From Liolophura sinensis (Eukaryota; Mollusca; Polyplacophora; Chitonida; Chitonidae), in assembly GCF_032854445.1 (NCBI RefSeq), contig NC_088306.1, positions 3,036,373 to 3,100,372 of the forward strand: 64,000 nucleotides of DNA, in the 5' to 3' direction. Both the position numbers and the translations under genes were made by a program. This document shows positions 58,216-64,000 of the stretch, one piece after another. Position 1 is the first letter of the stretch. Each line of letters begins with the position of its first letter. A model generated the notes under the pieces. That model was not told where the DNA came from, did no database searches, and saw nothing but the letters and a program-made list of their open reading frames with translations.

Positions 58216-60185
58216 GGTTATAGTAATAAATTACTATTTACACCAAATTCTGATGTTAGATGTAATCGTCTTTCATTCGCTTGGACAAACCATGCGCGGG
58301 CGGGGTCAAAGCCGGCTTTGGGGAGGGAATTGGTAGATTCACGTCCTCTCACTACTTGACGTTCTTGTGGCTGTTTGCGATGTCTAATATTAGCTGACGA
58401 CAATCTGACTCCCATCAATATGGTGTGCATATATCTGTACGTCAAATCACTTTCCAAATGTCGGTGATTCCTCTGTCCATGGAATTGATCACCTGGAAGC
58501 TGCATTTACCTAACTCTGCTTAAGGCGTGGTTGTATGGAGCGTATTAAACATTTACATGAACCCCTAACTGATGTACAATGACAGGATATCGGGTATTAG
58601 GGTGGGTATATAGCATTTTTGTTGGCAAAGATGGATAGATAGTACAGGATCTCTGGAGATCTGTGTCCTGCTCATGTCTTTTCCGCTTAACCCTCGTCTA
58701 GGGCTGCATAAGCATCCAAGTTTATTTCATACACCGTGCTTGTATGACAGGTTATAAAGGATACCTTTATATAAAGAATACCTATATATAAAGGATACCT
58801 ATATATTTGAATTCGACGTGGAAATTATCCACGAAATAGTCTGAAATTTGATTTGGGAGTTACCGGAAGTGTCTTATATACTGTTGATTCCTTAAGACAT
58901 TTAAAAACGTGATCATCTAAGCTACATAGAATAATTACATTGTTTTTTTGGCTTATTGGAGTCCACATGCATCGATAAATCGTATAATTTCAATATCTCA
59001 CTTTTTGAGAAGTTGGTTTACATATCCTTTAAATTTAAAGTAGTTATTATCTTCTTAATGGTTTCATAATTTGATTGGGAACACAGGCCATAAATCAACG
59101 AATACATATATATTTGATTCCCTCCCAGAAGTAAAACTCTGGAAACACGATAAACATAGGGGCTGAGCGTGATCGCCTTAATTGGGGTTTTGATATTTTG
59201 TATGTACTATTTCTGAAACGATTCGATTTCATCACCGCTGAATCACATCGGGATTTTTGCACACTTCAAACGAAAAAAGCCATAGGCAGATGGAACGGTG
59301 TAGTTTGCTGGTTGGAGCCTTTCCTTAGTACGAAAACCACCCCGCACATAACTGGTTTACGTATTATGTAATAACTTCTGTAACTACTGAAAAGGTCTTA
59401 ATTGCATGGTACCCCCTCCAAACCACCCCAAGCAGTCTTCAGCTGTAGCTATAGGTTACCCAGTACGAGATAAAACTTTTTCCCATGGGGTTCTAACTTT
59501 TCCTCTTTCTGGCTCTCGTTGGCACCTTCAGAGACTTTGCCGTCTTCATTTCGCGCCTCGTAAACACTGACCCTGTCACTAAATGCACGGATTTTATGAT
59601 CATACACAAAAAGGTGTTGCCGAATATCAGCGCAGTTCGCGGCTCAAATTGTCGGGTTTTTCAGCGTTCGACAGCCATATATTCCATACGTTGTCGACAC
59701 TTATGAGCGAGGGTAACAAAATATCGCTCTCCGAATTTTATCTCTGTTTTCTTTCAGTTCTGCGCTGCGTCGTAAATCTGACAGATTTGACGCCCTCGGT
59801 AAGTGTGCGATATATCACGCATGCGTAGTAAGTTAAGAATCGACCATGTGCCTTCCAGCTGACTTACTCACCGTGCCAAATCTACACATTTCAACACAGC
59901 TTTTTTTATCACTAAAAGCAGAAAAAGCTAATTAGTTACGAGAATACATCAGCAGACGACGTTCTCCAGGAAACCTTTGATGCTATTGTGTCTGCAGTGT
60001 TTACAAAGTCATTCAGGGACATTGTAGAACTACACGTGAAAGTATAAGCGATCCTTAAACCGGCAGTCGCATGGTATGCCTAGGTTCAAACTAAAGAAAC
60101 TGAGAAGTAATGCGTTTGTTTGACACAAATTACCACGTGTACAGACGCACTATATTCATTCGTAAGCGTATCCAATATTGATTGG
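58216..60185. other. No gene recognised
   Basis: An 81-codon frame at 59583-59828 ends near a donor-like ctcg|GTAAGT but has no domain. A short gatacctatatata repeat lies at 58755-58805. Confidence 0.45.
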
Positions 60186-60189
60186 TTTG

Positions 60190-60345
60190 TTCACTGGTTT
60201 CATTTCTGCTTAACGCCATACTGGATGAGAAGCTTTCACATATAAGCTGGCGGTAAACCTTATGCGTGGAAGAAACTGGAATGCCCGGAGTAAACCACTG
60301 TTCGTTGGTAATATAGTGGTAAACTTCTCCACGTGTGAAGGCAAG
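60190..60345 (-). mobile_element. SINE-V copy, diverged
   Basis: Contains gcttaacgccatactgga, aaaccttatgcgtggaagaa and cccggagtaaaccactg, in the same order as the other minus-strand copies. Confidence 0.5.
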
Positions 60346-60879
60346 CGCAAATTCCCCCCAATAACTTCATCAGCCCTTGTTATCAATGTCTCAAGTAGAA
60401 ATAAAACTGGATGAATCTACAATTTCACTGTTAAAATTTGCAGTTCGAACCCGTTCGAACCTTGTGGTCACGAGTAGTGTTTAGTTAATGGCTGATTTGT
60501 CAACTCTATCAGTGGAAACCTAATTTTGTCCATGCAACATAAGTGGACGATTTCAATTCAATACAACAGGAATTTGGCTAATACAACAAGAATGCGTCCT
60601 GAATGACACCAACTGGGACAACAGCAAGACATTATCAGTAATTTATAATGGTAATATGGCGTTACTATGATCTTATTGCCTCTTAGGCTTACACCTGGAT
60701 ATGTACACAAGAGTAAAGTTGTGTGGACAAAATGCATGAGATTCAACATTCGCATACAATACGACGATCGAAAATGGGACGACAATGGAATTGGTAATCG
60801 CTAGACCCATTTCAGTTAAAGCCTTCTACATTTGTTCCCCTCGCTTAGCAAATGGACTAAAGCGGTGTTCCCATCTCAG

Positions 60880-61135
60880 CACATTGCACCTGACCACTTA
60901 GGTTACAGACTCGAATCCAACTCTGGCGAGTCAGGTTTTGTTTATAAGTAATTGTGCTCATTATATGCCGGGAGAAGGGCTGTAGTTTATACCCAGTGGA
61001 CACTCACACATCCCACAAACCCGACCGACGTTGTATCAGCCCAAAATATCAGTGACCGAGCGGTTAGCGTGTTCGCGTCTCACAATAACCACATGAGCCT
61101 CTCGCCAATGACACCACTCTGTTGAAGTCCAGGGT
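60880..61135 (+). mobile_element. tRNA-like SINE and SINE-A head fragment
   Basis: The first piece (60880-61020) has a B-box-like gactcgaatccaactctggc and resembles 63805-63935. The second (61050-61135) is a SINE-A head: gtgaccgagcggttagcgtg, tgagcctctcgccaatg, gttgaagtccag. Confidence 0.55.
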
Positions 61136-61139
61136 TATG

Positions 61140-62790
61140 CTATTTACACTGTGTGACAGATATGAAATCTTTTTAATGGAGTGCCACATTTGTTTAAAGA
61201 AAATTTGTGCACCTGTTGCAAAATATAGCATGCTTTTGTCTACAGTTCCGCACATACATTGCCTAATGCAGGGGTATGGCACAACTATGAAAAAGACCAT
61301 TTAAGAACCAATTGTGTATACATAAAATCGTTAAATGGACTGTGGGAATACGTTTTTTTTTTGGCTACAATTACAGTTTTGTCCACAAAGTTATGATATA
61401 ATTCATTCGGCATTTACATAAGAATTATCAAAACTGATCTTTTAAACCTGCATGCATGTCATCCATTCCAGTTTCTAAACACCACACTAAAAGATACCGA
61501 TAGAAAAGTGTGTGGTGGTCGAAGGTCAGTGAAGGTCTAAGGTCAATCAGGGCTAGCACATACAGAATGAAACATGTATTTCGTCAGTTGATATACGTTA
61601 AACGCAAGCTAAGTATTCCAGGCTATTCATACCAGAGTACTTGTCTCAGCGTTGAAGGATTGACGGGCTGCAAGACCTGTATAACACGTGGTGAAGCCAT
61701 TTATAAAATGATTACCTTTTCAACATTTCCTCAACGCCGGTAATTAAATATCGCATCTGTTCTGTGATTGTCTAACGTCTGATGGAGACATTCATAATAT
61801 GTATCTTGAGAATTACGTCTAATGTCTGTTCTATATGGTTGAAATAACGTACGATGAAGACATTTATAAAATATATACGAGGATATATTTCGCATTCTCT
61901 CATCTTGCATCTGTTTCGTAATCAGTACAACGTCTGTATAAAATGTATACTGTTATCTGTTTAACATTTCGTCGTCGCCAATAATTGGATCTCGTATTTG
62001 TTCTGTTGCTGTTATAAAGCCTGACGAAGACATTTAATCAAAGAATTCATTTTAGATTCGCTCACCGCCCGCAATGACATCTCGTATCTTTCTGTGGTTT
62101 ATTTAAGGCGTCATGAAGACACTTAAAACTGTATACTACTATCTATGTAACACTTCCTCATGACCGACAGTTACATCTCGTATCTGTAATCGTAAAATGA
62201 ACCTGTACGAGGTCTGACATAATCTGTTTTTATTGGTATTTTCTCGGAGCCTGTCTCTGGCTTTTCTTATTAATGGCGGCTTTCCACGTCACACATTTCC
62301 GTCAAGTTTCGCGCCTAGTGATATAAATTTAGAAGTTACAGACGAAACCTTATATTTCTTTATCGATGCCATGTGGCGTGTGGTTGAGCTCTCCAGCACT
62401 TTGCTCAACTTTATTAAACTTTTTACTCGCCTCCGAGAAAAACAACTTGAGATAAAACGAAATTGACAAAAATAAACGCGTGAAATAATTGCGCGTAATA
62501 TGGGCCATCTTTGGTGGCCTTATTGCAGCCCAGTTAGTTTTGTAGCGGGCAAAGATCGTCTGGTTAGCAACACGTCACTGTAGATACTCTTCACATTGGT
62601 TTAGCAGTGAGATTTATATGACTCAGTACGAAGAGAATTAACTACGCTCTTTTTTCTAAATTGAAATGAAAGCTTCGAAACAGACATTAGTATACAAGCC
62701 ATCGACCATAATGAACGTTCCGGGTCATTAATCAAGTGTAATTTTCAAACCAATTTTCCATACAATCCAAGAAAGTAATAAAATAATTAA
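61140..62790. other. No gene recognised
   Basis: Loose repeats of catctcgtatctgt and gaagacatt-type words at about 61740-62200 suggest an old degenerate tandem array. No coding signal. Confidence 0.4.
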
Positions 62791-62794
62791 AGCC

Positions 62795-63590
62795 GTACAG
62801 CATAAAGAGTAAGGCCTGAGCAGCGACGACAGTGTGGAAGACGTACAGCATAGAGAGTAAAACCAAAGCTGCGACGACAGTGTGATAGACGTACAGCATA
62901 GGGAGTAAGACCAGAGCAGCGACGACAGTGTGGAAGACGTACAGCATAGAGAGTAAAACCAGAGCTGCCACGACAGTGTGATAGACGTACAGCATAGGGA
63001 GTAAGACCAGGGCACCGACGACAGTGTGATAGACGTACAGCATAGGGAGTAAGACCAGAGCAGCGACGACAGTGTGATAGACGTACAGCATAGGGAGTAA
63101 GACCAGGGCACAGACGACAGTGTGAGAGATGTACAGCATAGAGAGTAAAACCAGAGCTGCGATGACAGAGTGATTGACGTACAGCGTAGAGAGTAAAACC
63201 AGAGCAGCGATGACAGAGTGATAGACGTACAGCGTAGAGAGTAAAACCAGAGCAGCGATGACAGAGTGATAGACGTACAGCGTAGAGAGTAAAACCAGAG
63301 CTGCGATGACAGAGTGACAGACGTACAGCGTAGAGAGTAAAACCAAAGCAGCGACTACAGTGTGATAGACCCTCAACATATACAGAGTAAAACCAGAGCA
63401 GCGATGACAGTGTGATATATGTACAGCATAGAGAGTGAAACCAGAGCACCGATGACAGTGTGATAGACGTACAGCATAGAGAGTAAGACCAGCGCACCGA
63501 CGACAGTGTGATAGACGTACAGCATAGAGATTAAAACCAGAGCAGCGATGACAGTGTGGCATACGTACAGCTTAGAGGGTAAAACCAGAG
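62795..63590. repeat. 48-bp minisatellite, minus orientation
   Basis: About 16 units spaced 48 bp (gtacagcata at 62891, 62939, 62987). The unit is the reverse complement of the array at 57720-58215. Minus-strand frames up to 276 codons are artefacts of the 16-codon period. Confidence 0.95.
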
Positions 63591-63804
63591 CATCAGGGGA
63601 AACCAGGGGATTTTTTGTGACCAGATGCATAGTGGTTTGTAAGTAAAGGGTTGATTGGTCTGAGTGAGCTTGTATTGTAACAAGATGTCCATGATGGTTA
63701 CTAAGATTACGTTCTCCTCTTAAGGGTTCCGTACTCAAATTTAATGATTTAGTCATCAGTAGACAATTCGGAATCTTCAACGAACAGTCAGCAAAAGTAT
63801 TGTT

Positions 63805-63935
63805 CTCACAACAGCCGACCTGTTCCTGACTAATGAGGTCGCAGGTTCGAATCCCGCATTCGGTGTCAGCTCTTGAATCAGGGTTTTTTTCAGGTAGGGT
63901 CTATCTGATGAAGGGCTATGGTTCTCCAGATTTTT
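63805..63935 (+). mobile_element. tRNA-like SINE
   Basis: B box gcaggttcgaatcccgc, then a T run, caggtagggtctatctgatg and aagggctatggttctccag, the same layout as 60880-61020. Confidence 0.65.
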
Positions 63936-64000
63936 TTTATACTACTGACCTAAACTCTATAGGGGACATTTTTCAGTGCGACTATAAACACAAATGGAAT

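Noticed and set aside
62732-63562. Minus-strand frame of 276 codons and the similar frame at 57704-58336
   Set aside because: Both track the 48-bp minisatellite (16-codon period) and have no recognisable protein domain.

Overview
The window is animal nuclear DNA, most likely from a mollusc or a related lophotrochozoan. It shows spliced genes with GT-AG introns, abundant tRNA-derived SINEs (several with target-site duplications), Tc1-type transposon debris, many minisatellites, low coding density and one assembly gap. The species cannot be named from the sequence alone. Both recognisable genes are on the minus strand.

Positions 1-34,420 hold most of a PARP14-like mono-ADP-ribosyltransferase gene read right to left. 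A putative promoter with an IRF/ISRE-like motif lies near 34.41 kb, followed by a non-coding first exon ending at 34,272 and the ATG at 31,580. Nineteen coding exons run to 2,483, with all reading phases compatible. The predicted order is two RRM domains, a long disordered linker, KH-like repeats, two macrodomains, an acidic linker with more KH-like sequence, and the N-terminal and central parts of a PARP catalytic domain. The last exon(s) lie left of the window. About 1,640 codons are visible. The two macrodomains are encoded by matching sets of four exons, so they look like an internal duplication. The introns are loaded with SINEs and tandem repeats: an 83-bp satellite at 1-2158, a 48-bp array at 3.3-4.9 kb, a 65-bp array at 9.5-10.1 kb, a 58-bp array at 14.2-16.8 kb, and others.

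Positions 34.4-46.7 kb are intergenic, with SINE copies, a 200-N gap at 38,294-38,493 and no convincing gene.

Positions 46,683-50,494 hold the last three coding exons of a Wnt gene, best matched to Wnt11. The upstream exons are beyond the right edge. The first intron flank of the middle exon holds tandem copies of that exon's 5' end. The rest, to 64 kb, is presumed Wnt intron or upstream sequence with minisatellites and SINE pieces. It includes two inverted arrays of one 48-bp monomer (57.7 and 62.8 kb).

Names used below: SINE-A is a tRNA-like element ending in a motif close to tattcttgagtacggcgt and an AAAT-rich tail. SINE-B has a tRNA-like head containing ggttggtagagcg. SINE-C starts near ggtacttgttgctgcc. 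SINE-V is marked by gggtggaggaaacc. These are working labels, not database families. The two genes work in unrelated pathways (ADP-ribosylation, probably immune-related, and Wnt signalling), so no joint system is claimed. The most unusual theme is that tandem duplications repeatedly arise at exon-intron boundaries and copy splice sites.
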